Source of the DNA: Alkalilimnicola sp. S0819
Lineage (GTDB): Bacteria; Pseudomonadota; Gammaproteobacteria; Nitrococcales; WHIW01
Assembly: GCF_009295635.1 (NCBI RefSeq)
Contig: NZ_WHIW01000008.1
Coordinates: forward strand, 1 to 64,000
Direction of reading: 5' to 3'
Length of the DNA: 64,000 bases
Shown here: positions 31,478 through 40,657 of the stretch, piece after piece
Layout of the letters: each line of letters opens with the position of its first letter
Position numbering within the stretch: position 1 is the first letter of the stretch
Position numbers and translations under genes: made by a program
The notes under the pieces: model-generated
Told to the model about the DNA's origin: nothing
Database searches by the model: none
Seen by the model: the letters and a program-made list of their open reading frames with translations, nothing else

Positions 31478-32569
31478 ATGGGATTCAAATGCGGCATCGT
31501 CGGCCTGCCCAACGTCGGCAAGTCCACCCTGTTCAACGCCCTGACCAAGGCCGAGATTCCGGCGGAGAACTACCCCTTCTGCACCATCGACCCCAACGTT
31601 GGCATCGTCCCGGTGCCCGACCCGCGGCTCGATGAGTTGGCCGCCATCGTCAAGCCTGAGAGAGTCCTTCCCACCACCATGGAGTTCGTGGACATCGCGG
31701 GTCTGGTGGCGGGGGCCTCCAAGGGCGAAGGGCTGGGCAACCAGTTTCTGGGCAATATCCGCGAGTGCGACGCCATCGCCCATGTGGTGCGCTGCTTCGA
31801 GGACGAGGACGTGCACCACGTGGCGGGCAAGGTGGACCCGCTCTCCGATATCGAGATCATCAACACCGAGCTGGAGCTTGCGGACCTGGACAGTGTCGAG
31901 AAGGCCCTGCTGCGGGCCGAGAAGGCTTCCAAGGCCGGCGACAAGGCTGCTATCGCCCGCCGCGACCTGTTGAAGGACGTGCAGGCAAGACTCAACGAGG
32001 GCGTGCCCGTGCGCGCCCAGGGCCTGGACGCCGATCAGCGTGCTTTACTGCGCGATCTGCACCTGCTCACCATCAAGCCCGTGCTGTACGTCGCCAACGT
32101 GCTCGAAGACGGCTTCGAGGGCAACGAGTTGCTCGAGAAGGTGCGTGAGCATGCCGCGCAGGAAGGCGCGGGCGTGGTGGCCCTGTGTGCCGCGATTGAA
32201 GCCGAGCTTGCGGTGCTGGACGACGACGAGAAAAAGGAATTCCTGGCCGAGTACGGCCTGGACGAGCCGGGCCTGAACCGGCTGATTCGCGCCGGTTACG
32301 AGCTGCTGGGCCTGCAGACCTACTTCACCGCCGGCAAGAAGGAAGTGCGCGCCTGGACCGTGCGCAAGGGCTCCACCGCGCCCCAGGCGGCCGGGCGCAT
32401 CCACACCGACTTCGAGCGGGGCTTCATCCGCGCCGAGGTGACGGCCTATGACGACTATATCGCCTGCAAGGGCGAGCAGGGCGCGAAGGAAGCGGGCAAG
32501 CTGCGATTGGAAGGCAAGGAGTACATCGTTCAGGAAGGGGATGTGATGCATTTTCGGTTCAACGTCTGA
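31478..32569 (+). CDS. ychF: Redox-regulated ATPase YchF (Obg family)
   Basis: A 363-residue YchF. The G1 loop [14 protein letters not shown] and the switch/G3 [20 protein letters not shown] are present, followed by a helical domain and a C-terminal TGS domain ([20 protein letters not shown]). YchF prefers ATP over GTP and associates with ribosomes. ATG 31478 matches the invariant N-terminus MGFKCGIVG; the open frame upstream is not coding. Sits next to pth as usual. Confidence 0.97.
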   Translation: MGFKCGIVGLPNVGKSTLFNALTKAEIPAENYPFCTIDPNVGIVPVPDPRLDELAAIVKPERVLPTTMEFVDIAGLVAGASKGEGLGNQFLGNIRECDAIAHVVRCFEDEDVHHVAGKVDPLSDIEIINTELELADLDSVEKALLRAEKASKAGDKAAIARRDLLKDVQARLNEGVPVRAQGLDADQRALLRDLHLLTIKPVLYVANVLEDGFEGNELLEKVREHAAQEGAGVVALCAAIEAELAVLDDDEKKEFLAEYGLDEPGLNRLIRAGYELLGLQTYFTAGKKEVRAWTVRKGSTAPQAAGRIHTDFERGFIRAEVTAYDDYIACKGEQGAKEAGKLRLEGKEYIVQEGDVMHFRFNV

Positions 32570-32586
32570 ACCGCGCCGCTGCACCC

Positions 32587-32615
32587 TTGACAGACCGGGG
32601 CCGGTCTTGGAAAAT
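32587..32615 (+). promoter_or_regulatory. Sigma-70 promoter for tRNA-Met
   Basis: Consensus -35 TTGACA (32587-32592), a 17-base spacer and a -10-like gaaaat (32610-32615), followed by a GC-rich discriminator (cccggcc) of the kind seen at stringently controlled stable-RNA promoters. The predicted start lies ~16 bases before the mature tRNA. The spacer holds a palindrome (agaccgg/ccggtct). Confidence 0.6.
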
Positions 32616-32637
32616 CCCGGCCCTGCCTACCTTGTAC

Positions 32638-32714
32638 GGCTACGTAGCTCAGCTGGTTAGAGCACAGCACTCATAATGCTGGGGTCGGTGGTTCGAATCC
32701 ACCCGTAGCCACCA
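32638..32714 (+). tRNA. tRNA-Met (elongator type, anticodon CAT)
   Basis: A 77-base cloverleaf: acceptor ggctacg/cgtagcc, D-arm gctc/gagc, anticodon arm cagca-ctcataa-tgctg and T-arm ggtgg-ttcgaat-ccacc, with encoded CCA. The paired first base and sequence resemblance to E. coli elongator tRNA-Met argue against the initiator; a CAT-anticodon tRNA-Ile2 is a less likely alternative. Confidence 0.93.
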
Positions 32715-32856
32715 TTTCTGCGAAATCACAAGATCGTCCAAGCGAGCTAGTAATCACGATTTTCGTGATCAGGTAGCCCGCGTCCGAAGACTCCTCGCAC
32801 CGGGATTGTTATAGTTCGTCCATGCTGTCTAATAACGACATTAGCCTCTGATTGCC

Positions 32857-33750
32857 GTGCGCAGATACAGGCGCTATTGGTTCAGTTTGTTGCTGCTCGC
32901 GGGTATCGGAGTGTTGGCGTCACGCTTGGCCTCTCCGGACGTAATGCTGGCTGACCTAGTATTTGAGCCGCTGTACATCCTGCCCCTGGTGGGCTTCCAT
33001 GCATGCTATGTCTTGGCAGCAAGCTGCGCTTGGCGTCTGGCACTGCGGGGAAGCTGCGGCTTGCAGGTGACGTTAATGGAGGCCGTAGCGCATGTTGCCG
33101 CACTTAATCTGGGAAAGTATGTACCAGGTAAGGTTTGGGGCATGTTTGCGCGAGGCATGGCACTTGGCGAGCGCTGCGGCCCGTCGGAGGTCGCTTCCGC
33201 GACCCTGCAGGAACAAATAGCCTTATTACACGCCGGTGTGGTGCTGGGGGCGGTAGCCGCAGCCATTGTTATTTCCCCGGCATTTTGGCTGGTGGCCTTA
33301 GGTCTTGCGCTATTGGTGGCGTTGACACCCTTGTGGTTAGGCTTGGCCCTCCGACTCGTTGAACGAATGTTCAAGCGTATGGATGGGCTGTTGTCACGGA
33401 TAGCTGATCCAAGGTCATACGCCAAAGTGTTTCTGGCTCACGTTTGTGTCTGGTTGTTTCTTAGCTTGAGCTTGACGGTCATCGAACCGGCAGTTTTAGG
33501 TGTGGAGCCTGATCTTGCGCGCACCTGCTGGTTGATCTTGGCGAATGTGGTGGGCATTACCGTAGGTTTCTTCGCGGTTTTTGCTCCGGGCGGTATCGGA
33601 GTGCGTGAGGCTGTAACGACCGCTCTGCTGCTTCCGGCGATGCCCGTTGAGCATGCGGTGATCCTGACAGTCTTGTTCAGATTTTGGCTTATGGCCACCG
33701 AGCTTCTGATGAGTATCTTTCTCCTGCACCCACGAATCACCAGGATATAG
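32857..33750 (+). CDS. Flippase-like membrane protein (LPG-synthase TM / UPF0104-type)
   Basis: A 297-residue polytopic protein with about seven to eight membrane segments and a GTG start. It carries two motifs typical of the lysylphosphatidylglycerol-synthase transmembrane family: LNLGKYVPGKVWG near residue 87 and APGGIGVREAVTTALLLPA near 246. Relatives without the catalytic domain are proposed to move lipids or lipid-linked sugars across the membrane. It lies in the low-GC block, convergent with the methyltransferase gene and overlapping it by 14 bases. Substrate unknown; flippase role is inference. Confidence 0.7.
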   Translation: MRRYRRYWFSLLLLAGIGVLASRLASPDVMLADLVFEPLYILPLVGFHACYVLAASCAWRLALRGSCGLQVTLMEAVAHVAALNLGKYVPGKVWGMFARGMALGERCGPSEVASATLQEQIALLHAGVVLGAVAAAIVISPAFWLVALGLALLVALTPLWLGLALRLVERMFKRMDGLLSRIADPRSYAKVFLAHVCVWLFLSLSLTVIEPAVLGVEPDLARTCWLILANVVGITVGFFAVFAPGGIGVREAVTTALLLPAMPVEHAVILTVLFRFWLMATELLMSIFLLHPRITRI

Positions 33751-34489
33751 GCTTATAGGCTAACGCAATAAAGCCGTCAGAGCGGTCGGTGTGTTCGAAT
33801 TTTTGCGCTATGAAATCCAACGGCCAGAATGTGATGGGGTTGGCTAATACGCCGAGCCAATGAAATCGTCGCGGTGCATGGTCTATTCCACTGCGCTTCG
33901 TCCTTTGCTCTGTATTCCAGCGGGATTTCCCAGGCTTTTGTAACAAGGCAAACGTTTCCCTTGCTAATCTGAAAGCGTGGATGAACGGATAGCCGTAGCC
34001 AAAAATCTTGGTCTGTTGCATGCCCACCTCGTTAAGTGCGTCTGCCAGCTGCTCACGGCTGTATCGCCGAAGGTGACCTACCAGATCATCATGAGTGCTC
34101 CAGTAGCGCTCATGGGCGGGTACCGATAAAAGCATTTGTCCACCGGGCTTGAGCGCTGCCATCATTTTGCGAAGGAAGGCTGAGTCGTCCTCAATATGCT
34201 CAAGGACTTCGCAGGCGATCACACAGTCGAACTGCTGATGGAAATCAGCCGCCATGAAGTCTCCAACCACCAGGCGGACGCGCTCTCTTTCGTCTGCCGA
34301 GAGACAGGATGTGTATCGGGCCTGGGCCTCCGGGTGGAACTCGACCAGACAGCCATCATCGAACAGCTTGGCCAACTCCCGGGAAAGCTGATACTCCCCT
34401 GGGCCTATTTCCAGGAACGACCCTCCAGGCCTTATCTGCCGGATCATGGACGCTCTACGCAACAGGTAGCGAGGTGGGTAGTAGGTCAT
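33737..34489 (-). CDS. Class I SAM-dependent methyltransferase
   Basis: A 250-residue protein. SAM-binding motif I is FLEIGPGEYQLSRELA, the acidic motif is LVEFHPEA, motif IV is FDCVIACEVLEHIEDD and the post-motif segment is ALKPGGQMLLSVPAHERYW. The HDDLVGHLRRYS region is common in methyltransferases encoded in glycan loci. Its start overlaps the stop of the GT4 gene by four bases (ATGA), so it is probably translated with it. Likely substrate: a sugar or lipid-linked glycan, by context only. Confidence 0.8.
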   Translation of the reverse strand: MTYYPPRYLLRRASMIRQIRPGGSFLEIGPGEYQLSRELAKLFDDGCLVEFHPEAQARYTSCLSADERERVRLVVGDFMAADFHQQFDCVIACEVLEHIEDDSAFLRKMMAALKPGGQMLLSVPAHERYWSTHDDLVGHLRRYSREQLADALNEVGMQQTKIFGYGYPFIHAFRLARETFALLQKPGKSRWNTEQRTKRSGIDHAPRRFHWLGVLANPITFWPLDFIAQKFEHTDRSDGFIALAYKPISW

Positions 34490-35553
34490 GAGAGCCTTCT
34501 CAATAGGGATCCGAGCGAATCCTTGACTCTACTCATGCTCAAGTGTTCGCGATAGTGAGCCTGCCCTGCGTTGCCTATTTCGGCCAGGGCGGTAGGGTTG
34601 TGGTAAGCCCACTTAATCGAGGCAGCGATTCCGTCTGCGTCCCTCTGAGGAACCGCGAGACAATTCTTGCGATCAATCAAGCCACACGCGGCGGGACTTT
34701 CACCGACCATGGTGGGCACCGCCATCGCCAGCGCCTGTGCTGTTTTCCCGGTTACCACACGCTTTGCTTGGGGCGTTCCTCCAAAAGGGCCTCCCAGGCA
34801 TAGCCATGCTTGCGCAAGATGTTTTCCGATCAGCGTGTCGAATGGGATATGGCGATCATGGCGTACTTCTATCGCTGTGTTCTCGCTGCGTAGCCGCGCG
34901 ATGTCACTACTGTCGGAATTGCTCCCCCCGACGAAATGGAAGGTCACTCCGGGGAGAGAGAGCCTCCTGAGTGCATTAAGTATGTACGTGGCGCCATGAA
35001 GGGGGAGAAAGGAGCCGTAGAAAAGCACGGTTCGTTTGCCTGGCGGTAGAGGAGAGGCAGCTTGAAAGGTCTCGTCAGCAGCTACGGGAATGGCCTCCAA
35101 CTGTTGGTGTTGGAGCTGAAAGTGTTCCTTGAAGGCATCGATGTGTGCGGAGGTGTCCGTTAGAACAGCGGCGGCATCATGCAATATCCATCGTTCGATA
35201 CGCGCAATCGTTGATGACACCAGTTTCCTTCGTGCTGCGCCGAGACCGCGTTCCTCAAGCAGGGACAGAGTGGGTGACATCATATTGTCAAAGATGATCC
35301 TTTCCCCGGGAAGGAAAGACCTCAGGAGCGGATACAGCTCGTGGCCCCGGAAACCCACCAAGTAAAAGTCGGGGTGCCAGGTACGTTCGATGTGAAATAC
35401 CTGCCTGAGTGTCTCAAGGTATCTCGTCGGTCCCGAGCTTCGGCTTTTTGCGATACACAACTCGACCCCATCCATCGACTGCAGGGCCTGGACGAGGTTC
35501 CGGGTTCGAATGTAGTCCGGATCTTTATAGGCGAGAAGGTAGCAAACGCGCAT
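34486..35553 (-). CDS. Glycosyltransferase, GT4-like (GT-B fold)
   Basis: A 355-residue protein. The N-terminal half has a Rossmann-type opening (RVCYLLAYKDPDYIRTRNLV) and a DNMMSPT segment. The C-terminal nucleotide-sugar domain begins PGKRTVLFYGSFLPLHGATY and ends with the donor-site pattern KTAQALAMAVPTMVGESPAA and NCLAVPQRDADGIAASI. This is the usual layout of group 1 glycosyltransferases. Donor and acceptor are unknown. It lies 51 bases after the GT2 gene and is coupled to the methyltransferase. Confidence 0.75.
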   Translation of the reverse strand: MRVCYLLAYKDPDYIRTRNLVQALQSMDGVELCIAKSRSSGPTRYLETLRQVFHIERTWHPDFYLVGFRGHELYPLLRSFLPGERIIFDNMMSPTLSLLEERGLGAARRKLVSSTIARIERWILHDAAAVLTDTSAHIDAFKEHFQLQHQQLEAIPVAADETFQAASPLPPGKRTVLFYGSFLPLHGATYILNALRRLSLPGVTFHFVGGSNSDSSDIARLRSENTAIEVRHDRHIPFDTLIGKHLAQAWLCLGGPFGGTPQAKRVVTGKTAQALAMAVPTMVGESPAACGLIDRKNCLAVPQRDADGIAASIKWAYHNPTALAEIGNAGQAHYREHLSMSRVKDSLGSLLRRLS

Positions 35554-35604
35554 TGGGTATGCGACCTCATGTCCCGCTTGGGCGTCGTGCTGTTCTAGGG
35601 TTCT

Positions 35605-36531
35605 TCATTCGGGGGCTTCGTCTCTGGCCGTCCGGCGGTGGTCTTCGTCCAGGCCGCGGTAGTGAAGAGATGACACCTGTTCGGACAGGAGACCGATCAG
35701 GAACGTTGACAGCGCCGATAAAAAAAGCAGAGCGCCCATGTTCGTGAATCGGCCTTCGTTCAGGTAGGTATAGCCGTAATAAAGGATGCCAATCGAAAAC
35801 AATGCACCACTGACTGGCAAGAAGAACCTCATCGGGGAGAATAGCGCGCCTACCTTGAGAATTATGATGAGAAAGCGGGTGCCATCATGTAAGAGCCGGA
35901 TCTTGCTTTTCCCTTCGCGCGCGCTCGCATCAATCGGTATATAGCCTACAGGCAGGCCGCTTCTAAAGAAGGCCATGGTGCTGGTGGTGGGGTACGAGAA
36001 GCCATTCGGCAGCAGGTAGAGAAACTTCCTGAAATGCCGAGCGCGAACCGCACGGAAGCCAGACGTCAGGTCGTCTATCTTGAACCCGGTCATGACGGAA
36101 GCGAGTCTATTGTAGAACGCGTTTGCGATTCGCCGCCCTGCGGAAGCTTGCGTGCTAGGCCGCCGCGCCCCGACCACCATTGCAAAGTTGTCGTCCTCCA
36201 GCTTCGTCAGCAATCGTTCAATGTCTCTTGGGTCATGTTGCCCGTCAGCGTCCATGAAGACAATTACTTCGCCTTCCGCCGCACGGGCTCCGGATTTGAT
36301 AGCTGCGCCATTCCCCATTGAGTAAGGGTGGGTGATTACCTTCGCACCATGCTCTGTGGCGATCGACGCCGTTTCGTCGCCCGATCCGTCATTGACCACG
36401 ATTATTTCCGCGTCAACGGGCAGGACGGCCTGAAGGTTCGGAAGGAGCTTTCCAAGCCCCACGGCTTCGTTCTTTGCTGGCAAAACAATGGAGAGTCGAG
36501 GTTTAGGAGACAAGGTTCTGCCCTCCGTCAT
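35605..36531 (-). CDS. GT2 glycosyltransferase with C-terminal membrane segments (DPM1/GtrB-like)
   Basis: A 308-residue protein. The GT-A domain has LSIVLPAKNEAVGLGKLLPN, VNDGSGDETA, the metal-binding VFMDADGQHD and the acceptor segment DLTSGFRAVRA. Two C-terminal hydrophobic segments follow (FFLPVSGALFSIGILYYGYT and MGALLFLSALSTFLIGLL). This layout matches polyprenyl-phosphate sugar synthases of the dolichol-phosphate-mannose / GtrB type. ATG 36531 is chosen; an upstream start at 36576 adds a non-conserved 15 residues. It lies between the GT-C-like and GT4 genes. Confidence 0.82.
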   Translation of the reverse strand: MTEGRTLSPKPRLSIVLPAKNEAVGLGKLLPNLQAVLPVDAEIIVVNDGSGDETASIATEHGAKVITHPYSMGNGAAIKSGARAAEGEVIVFMDADGQHDPRDIERLLTKLEDDNFAMVVGARRPSTQASAGRRIANAFYNRLASVMTGFKIDDLTSGFRAVRARHFRKFLYLLPNGFSYPTTSTMAFFRSGLPVGYIPIDASAREGKSKIRLLHDGTRFLIIILKVGALFSPMRFFLPVSGALFSIGILYYGYTYLNEGRFTNMGALLFLSALSTFLIGLLSEQVSSLHYRGLDEDHRRTARDEAPE

Positions 36532-36617
36532 TACGGCGCTTCCCGAACATACACAGTTGCCTAGGCGCAGGGCCAACCGGTGTGTCTGCCGGTTGCGGAA
36601 ATCGCGAATGTATTGCG

Positions 36618-38576
36618 TTACCGATGGTCATGATTAATTGTTGGCTGCTTTCTCGAACTAAGATCAGCGATTCTCTCGCGGAGCTTGGTGATGTACTGGA
36701 GCTGGGCGTGTCGCTTGGGCGAATACTCCGCCCGGGGCGGGGTGGTTTCTGCGAGATCCAGGTAGCGCTCTGCGTCCTTATATAGCCCTGCGGAAATGAG
36801 CGCTGATGCCTGGAGAAGGGGTACGTCAATCAGCGGATACGCACTGTATGCGTCGTCCAGGCTTTCAACCAGGCCGGCTAGATCGCGTTGATCTAGGTAA
36901 AGCATTCCGTTCAGGTAGTGCAAGTTGAAAGCGATCTTGGGGTCGCCCAAGTAATTTGGATTGCTCAGGGCGGCCTGAGCGAGCCGCTGAACTGTCTTGG
37001 CAGTGATAGTCGGTGCACATGTTTCGCGGTGTGCGGCAGTGCGCAGTTTGCCCAAGCTTGCGCTGGTGGCGGTGTCGTAGTGTGCAGAGCTCAGCACCTT
37101 GGTGGTGTGCGTGATGTCTTCTGGCTCGATGACGCCCGTTAGGCAGCGTAGTTGCAGGCGGCCGACTGAGATGGCGCCAAAGCGAGGAGCGGCAATATGT
37201 GCTTTCTCCAGGTGGTCAAGTGCCTCTTTGACGTGGCCCCGCTTTATCGACGTGTTCGCGGCTAGTTGGCGCGCGCGGACGGACTGGGGGTTCTCCTTTA
37301 CCCAGACTTCTGCCAAACGGTTTGTATCTCCCCAAATATATGCGTTCTGGCGGGTCAGAATCACCGAGATGCCCACGATTATACATAGCGTGCCTATTGT
37401 GATCGCTTGGTGACGGTGAGGAGTGGAGGTTGCAAAGCAGGCGAGCCCAAGCGCGGGGCCGATAAGTGGCAGGTAATTCCTGTGTTCGAAATACAGTTCC
37501 AAGGGGATGACGCTTCCCTCGAGGCTATGCCCGGCAATGAACCAAAGAACAGCGAAGGCAAATACGGGATAGCGGCGACGTTTCGCTATGGCGACCCAGG
37601 TCAAGGAGCAGAGCGCTATAAGGGCTGGCAAGGTTGTCCATGGCGCAAAGATGGACGTTGAATGGGAGAAATCGTCATGAAAGAGGCCGGTTCCCCCAAC
37701 GCGGAACGTGAGCAGGTGATAAAGGTAAGTGAAAAGTATGCGTGGGGCGCTGAGTAAACGCTCCTCTAGAGTGAAATCTCTCCTGTACTCGTAAATGTGC
37801 AGTATGTGATCCGCACGGAATGCAAGGTATGCCGTTAACAATAGCAGGGGAGCGAGAAGGAACCCCCATCGCCAAAGACGCCAGAGGCGATGCGTGGGCC
37901 GATTGCGAGAAAATGCTGTTGCTTCCAGCACGAGCGCGTACAAGGGCAGCAAGATTCCGTTCTCTTTGCTGAGGGTCGCCAGGCATCCGAAAAGCCCGAT
38001 ACCCAGAGACATCAAGAGCAGCCCTCGGTATGCGTGGCTGTTTAGTCTTAATCTTCCGGCAGTATAGAAAATCAATCCGCCAAGAGTGAAAAGGGCGGAT
38101 AGCTGCGTCATCCGTTGGACGACAAGGAACACTGTAGATACCTGGAGGGGATGTAAAGCCCAGGTTGCCGCGGCCAATAGCGCAATCCAGTCGCCGGCCC
38201 GAGTGCTCTTGCCCAACGCTTGCGTGATCAGGCGGCACAGAGCGAAGACCAGGATGGTACAGATGACATGGATCAGCAGATTCGTATATTTGAAAGGCTC
38301 CGGAGAGGCGGGCCAGTATTGGTCGTTTAACGCGAAGCTCAGCATGCTTAGGGGGCGGCCAAGGGAGCCCGCCGAGCCACTCATCACGAAAGCGTAGAGC
38401 TTGTCCCAGCTCGTTATCCCGCCATGCTTGCCCATGGGGGCGAGGTTCGGGAAATCATCGAAAAGAAAATCGCCGGTGAGGCCGGGCCAAAACACCCAGA
38501 CGACGATGGCGATTACCGCGTAAAGCGATACGGCAACCCTGATTTCATGGCTTAGGGGCCTGCTAATGGGCGGCAT
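36618..38576 (-). CDS. Multi-pass GT-C-like membrane glycosyltransferase with TPR-like tail
   Basis: A 652-residue protein. About ten to twelve membrane segments occupy residues ~10-420. The first external loop has an acidic pair (GDFLFDDFPNL) followed by GRPLSMLSFALN, the pattern of GT-C enzymes that use lipid-phosphate sugars. A soluble C-terminal part (~430-652) has helical repeats (HVKEALDHLEKAHIAAPRFG, SAGLYKDAERYLDLAETTPP). It sits directly downstream of pilA, separated by the pilin terminator, where pilin glycosyltransferases lie in other bacteria. It lacks a Wzy_C/PglL signature by eye, so PilO/PglL identity is not claimed. Low GC. Confidence 0.65.
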   Translation of the reverse strand: MPPISRPLSHEIRVAVSLYAVIAIVVWVFWPGLTGDFLFDDFPNLAPMGKHGGITSWDKLYAFVMSGSAGSLGRPLSMLSFALNDQYWPASPEPFKYTNLLIHVICTILVFALCRLITQALGKSTRAGDWIALLAAATWALHPLQVSTVFLVVQRMTQLSALFTLGGLIFYTAGRLRLNSHAYRGLLLMSLGIGLFGCLATLSKENGILLPLYALVLEATAFSRNRPTHRLWRLWRWGFLLAPLLLLTAYLAFRADHILHIYEYRRDFTLEERLLSAPRILFTYLYHLLTFRVGGTGLFHDDFSHSTSIFAPWTTLPALIALCSLTWVAIAKRRRYPVFAFAVLWFIAGHSLEGSVIPLELYFEHRNYLPLIGPALGLACFATSTPHRHQAITIGTLCIIVGISVILTRQNAYIWGDTNRLAEVWVKENPQSVRARQLAANTSIKRGHVKEALDHLEKAHIAAPRFGAISVGRLQLRCLTGVIEPEDITHTTKVLSSAHYDTATSASLGKLRTAAHRETCAPTITAKTVQRLAQAALSNPNYLGDPKIAFNLHYLNGMLYLDQRDLAGLVESLDDAYSAYPLIDVPLLQASALISAGLYKDAERYLDLAETTPPRAEYSPKRHAQLQYITKLRERIADLSSRKQPTINHDHR

Positions 38577-38614
38577 GGCAAGTGGGTTCGATGACTTTTC
38601 AGGGTGTTAACGGG

Positions 38615-38650
38615 AAACGGCCCCGGACTCGCAGGAGTCGGGGCCGTTTT
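38615..38650 (-). terminator. Rho-independent terminator of pilA
   Basis: A long near-perfect hairpin, aacggccccggactc / gagtcggggccgtt with a 4-base loop and one bulged base, lies 16 bases after the pilin stop. It ends in a short T-run on the minus strand. It would strongly attenuate transcription into the downstream GT-C gene. Confidence 0.85.
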
Positions 38651-38665
38651 GACAGGAGGCCAAGC

Positions 38666-39118
38666 TTACCGGCAGTTGGCAGGGAGATATTTGCTCGGCA
38701 GGCCGTTGGTGGCGTTAGGACGGCAGTTCCAGGTCACCTTGCCGTTCGCACCCGAACCAACCAGCTGGAAGCTTCTTGCGGTAGCGCTGGTGTCACCGCC
38801 CAACTCGCCGGCGCTGACGTTGATGGTGATCACACCGATGGTCGAGTTGCTGTCGTTGTAGTCAATGTCGGCCACGACAGCAGTCGTCACAGCGGTGTTG
38901 ACACCAGCCAGGGTGTTGTTGGTCGGCATGGAGCCTTCGGAGACATAATATTCAGAGATGGTAACCTTGGCAGCGGAGCCCATGCCAATGGCCTCGCTGA
39001 CTTTCGCCCGGATCGTGTAATCCTGATAAGCCGGGATCGCCACGGCGGCCAGGATGCCGATGATGGCGACCACGATCATCAGCTCGATGAGCGTAAAGCC
39101 CTGTTGCACTTTCTTCAT
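38666..39118 (-). CDS. pilA: Type IV major pilin PilA
   Basis: A 150-residue type IVa prepilin. A six-residue basic leader is cut before Phe in [20 protein letters not shown] by prepilin peptidase PilD, which also methylates the new N-terminal Phe. Glu at mature position 5 is present. The hydrophobic helix is followed by a variable beta domain, and two cysteines near the C-terminus (WNCRPN and ANCR) would form the disulfide loop. Many Thr/Ser residues lie in the middle. The gene has a good ribosome binding site (agggggaaac), a sigma-54 promoter and its own terminator. The pilR/pilS pair lies upstream. Confidence 0.96.
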   Translation of the reverse strand: MKKVQQGFTLIELMIVVAIIGILAAVAIPAYQDYTIRAKVSEAIGMGSAAKVTISEYYVSEGSMPTNNTLAGVNTAVTTAVVADIDYNDSNSTIGVITINVSAGELGGDTSATARSFQLVGSGANGKVTWNCRPNATNGLPSKYLPANCR

Positions 39119-39186
39119 TGGTGTTTCCCCCTGATCAGGTTGGGTATGTTAAGGCCGGCTGTGCTGTCCGGCTTCGTCTTGGAAGG

Positions 39187-39202
39187 TGCAGATTGTGTGC
39201 CA
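39187..39202 (-). promoter_or_regulatory. Sigma-54 promoter of pilA
   Basis: The minus strand reads TGGCACACAATCTGCA. The -24 GG and -12 GC have the exact sigma-54 spacing and 4-5 consensus bases around each. The predicted start site is ~60 bases upstream of the pilA ATG. The adjacent pilR encodes the sigma-54 activator expected to act here; PilR sites are probably between 39203 and 39310. Confidence 0.8.
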
Positions 39203-39310
39203 ACCGTTCGGTTGTCAATATGTCGCGGCTTGCAGGGCGGCTAAAGTGTGGCGAGCGCCTCAATGTGACTTTTTTTGTCAGTCCTGCCGCGCTCCAATGG
39301 CCGCAAAACG

Positions 39311-40657
39311 TCAGTCGATACCCAGTTTCTTCAGTCGGTAACGCAGCGCCCGAAAGCTGATGCCCAGCAGGCCGGCGGCGGCGGTCTTGTTGTAGCGGGT
39401 CTTCTCCAGGGCTTTCACGATCAGTTCCCGCTCCATGTGCTCTATATAGTGCTCTAGTTGGAACTCGTCGTCGGGCTCCGGCAAGGGCGGGGTGTGATCG
39501 CCTTCCGCCATGGCAGCATTCGTGGTTTCCGGCAGCAATAAATCCTCTTCGGCGATCTCCACACCTTCGGCCAAGGTAAGGGCGCGTTCCAGGATGTTCT
39601 CCAGCTCCCGCACGTTCCCGGGAAAGGCATGCCCCCGCAGGGCGGCCAGGGCGGCATCGCTGAGTGCGTGCCGGCCACCCTCGTCCAGACGGCCGAGGAC
39701 GTGCTCCACCAGCATGGGGATATCCTCCCGGCGCTCGCGCAGGGGCGGTACCTGGAGCTGGATGACATTGATTCGGTAGTACAGGTCCTGGCGGAACTGG
39801 CCGCTGTCGACCAGCTCGCTCAGATCCTTGTGGGTGGCGCTGAGCACGCGCACGTCCACGCTCACCTCCTGCTGCTCGCCCACCGGGCGCACGGCCTTCT
39901 CCTGGATGGCGCGCAGCAGTTTCACCTGCATGGCCAGCGGCAACTCCGCCACTTCGTCCAGGAACAGGGTGCCGCCATCGGCCGCCTGGAACAGCCCCGG
40001 CTTATCGGTGGTCGCACCGGTGAAGCTGCCCTTCCTGTGACCGAAGAATTCGCTCTCCATCAGTTCGCCGGGAATCGCGCCGCAGTTAACCGGGACGAAG
40101 GGCTTCTCCCGCCGCGGTCCTTTTTCGTGGATCAGCCGGGCGACCAGTTCCTTGCCGGTGCCCGATTCGCCACCGATGTAGACCGGCGCCTGGCTGCGCG
40201 AGACCTTGTGGATCAACGAGCGGATGCGGCGCATGGGCGCGGAGTCGCCCAGCAGGGTGTCCCGGGAGCGACGATCCTGCACGGGCTGGGTGTTGAGCTT
40301 GAGCGCCGTGCCCACCAGCTTGCGCAGCACGGCCAGGTCCACGGGCTTGGCGACGAAGTCGAAGGCCCCGGCTTTCAGCGCCTCCACGGCGCTTTCCATG
40401 TTGCCGTGGGCGGTGATCACCGCAACGGGAATCTCGGGGTGCTGCTTTTGCATGTGCCGCACCAGATCCAGGCCGCAGCCGTCGGGCAGGCGCATGTCGG
40501 TGAGGCACAGCTGGTAGCGCCCACCACGCAGGCGCTCCCGCGCCTCGGCCAGGTCGGCGGCGGCATCGGAGGGGATCTGCATGCGTTGCAGGGTGAGCTG
40601 AACCAGTTCGCGGATATCCGGTTCGTCGTCCACGACCAGGGCTACAGCGTCACTCAT
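39311..40657 (-). CDS. pilR: Sigma-54-dependent response regulator PilR
   Basis: A 448-residue NtrC-family activator. The receiver domain has [11 protein letters not shown], the phospho-acceptor Asp in [10 protein letters not shown] and the switch Lys in VAKPVDLA. The AAA+ domain has Walker A GESGTGKE, the sigma-54-contacting loop in the form GSFTGA, and Walker [10 protein letters not shown]. The C-terminus is a Fis-type helix-turn-helix ([20 protein letters not shown]). It activates pilA from the sigma-54 promoter next door. Its start overlaps pilS by four bases. Confidence 0.96.
   Translation of the reverse strand: MSDAVALVVDDEPDIRELVQLTLQRMQIPSDAAADLAEARERLRGGRYQLCLTDMRLPDGCGLDLVRHMQKQHPEIPVAVITAHGNMESAVEALKAGAFDFVAKPVDLAVLRKLVGTALKLNTQPVQDRRSRDTLLGDSAPMRRIRSLIHKVSRSQAPVYIGGESGTGKELVARLIHEKGPRREKPFVPVNCGAIPGELMESEFFGHRKGSFTGATTDKPGLFQAADGGTLFLDEVAELPLAMQVKLLRAIQEKAVRPVGEQQEVSVDVRVLSATHKDLSELVDSGQFRQDLYYRINVIQLQVPPLRERREDIPMLVEHVLGRLDEGGRHALSDAALAALRGHAFPGNVRELENILERALTLAEGVEIAEEDLLLPETTNAAMAEGDHTPPLPEPDDEFQLEHYIEHMERELIVKALEKTRYNKTAAAGLLGISFRALRYRLKKLGID

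Larger units (their letters stand above)
32715..38576. other. Low-GC accessory block between tRNA-Met and pilA
   Basis: Base composition falls visibly across this block compared with the GC-rich flanks, and codon third positions become mixed. It contains one plus-strand and four minus-strand genes for envelope polysaccharide or glycan metabolism. It begins immediately after a tRNA gene. No integrase, transposase or repeated tRNA 3' end was found by eye. The first 142 bases (32715-32856) hold no recognisable gene. Confidence 0.65.

Noticed and set aside
32638..32714. tRNA-Met as an integration (att) site for the low-GC block
   Set aside because: No integrase and no direct repeat of the tRNA 3' end could be found by eye downstream; the composition shift alone does not prove integration there.
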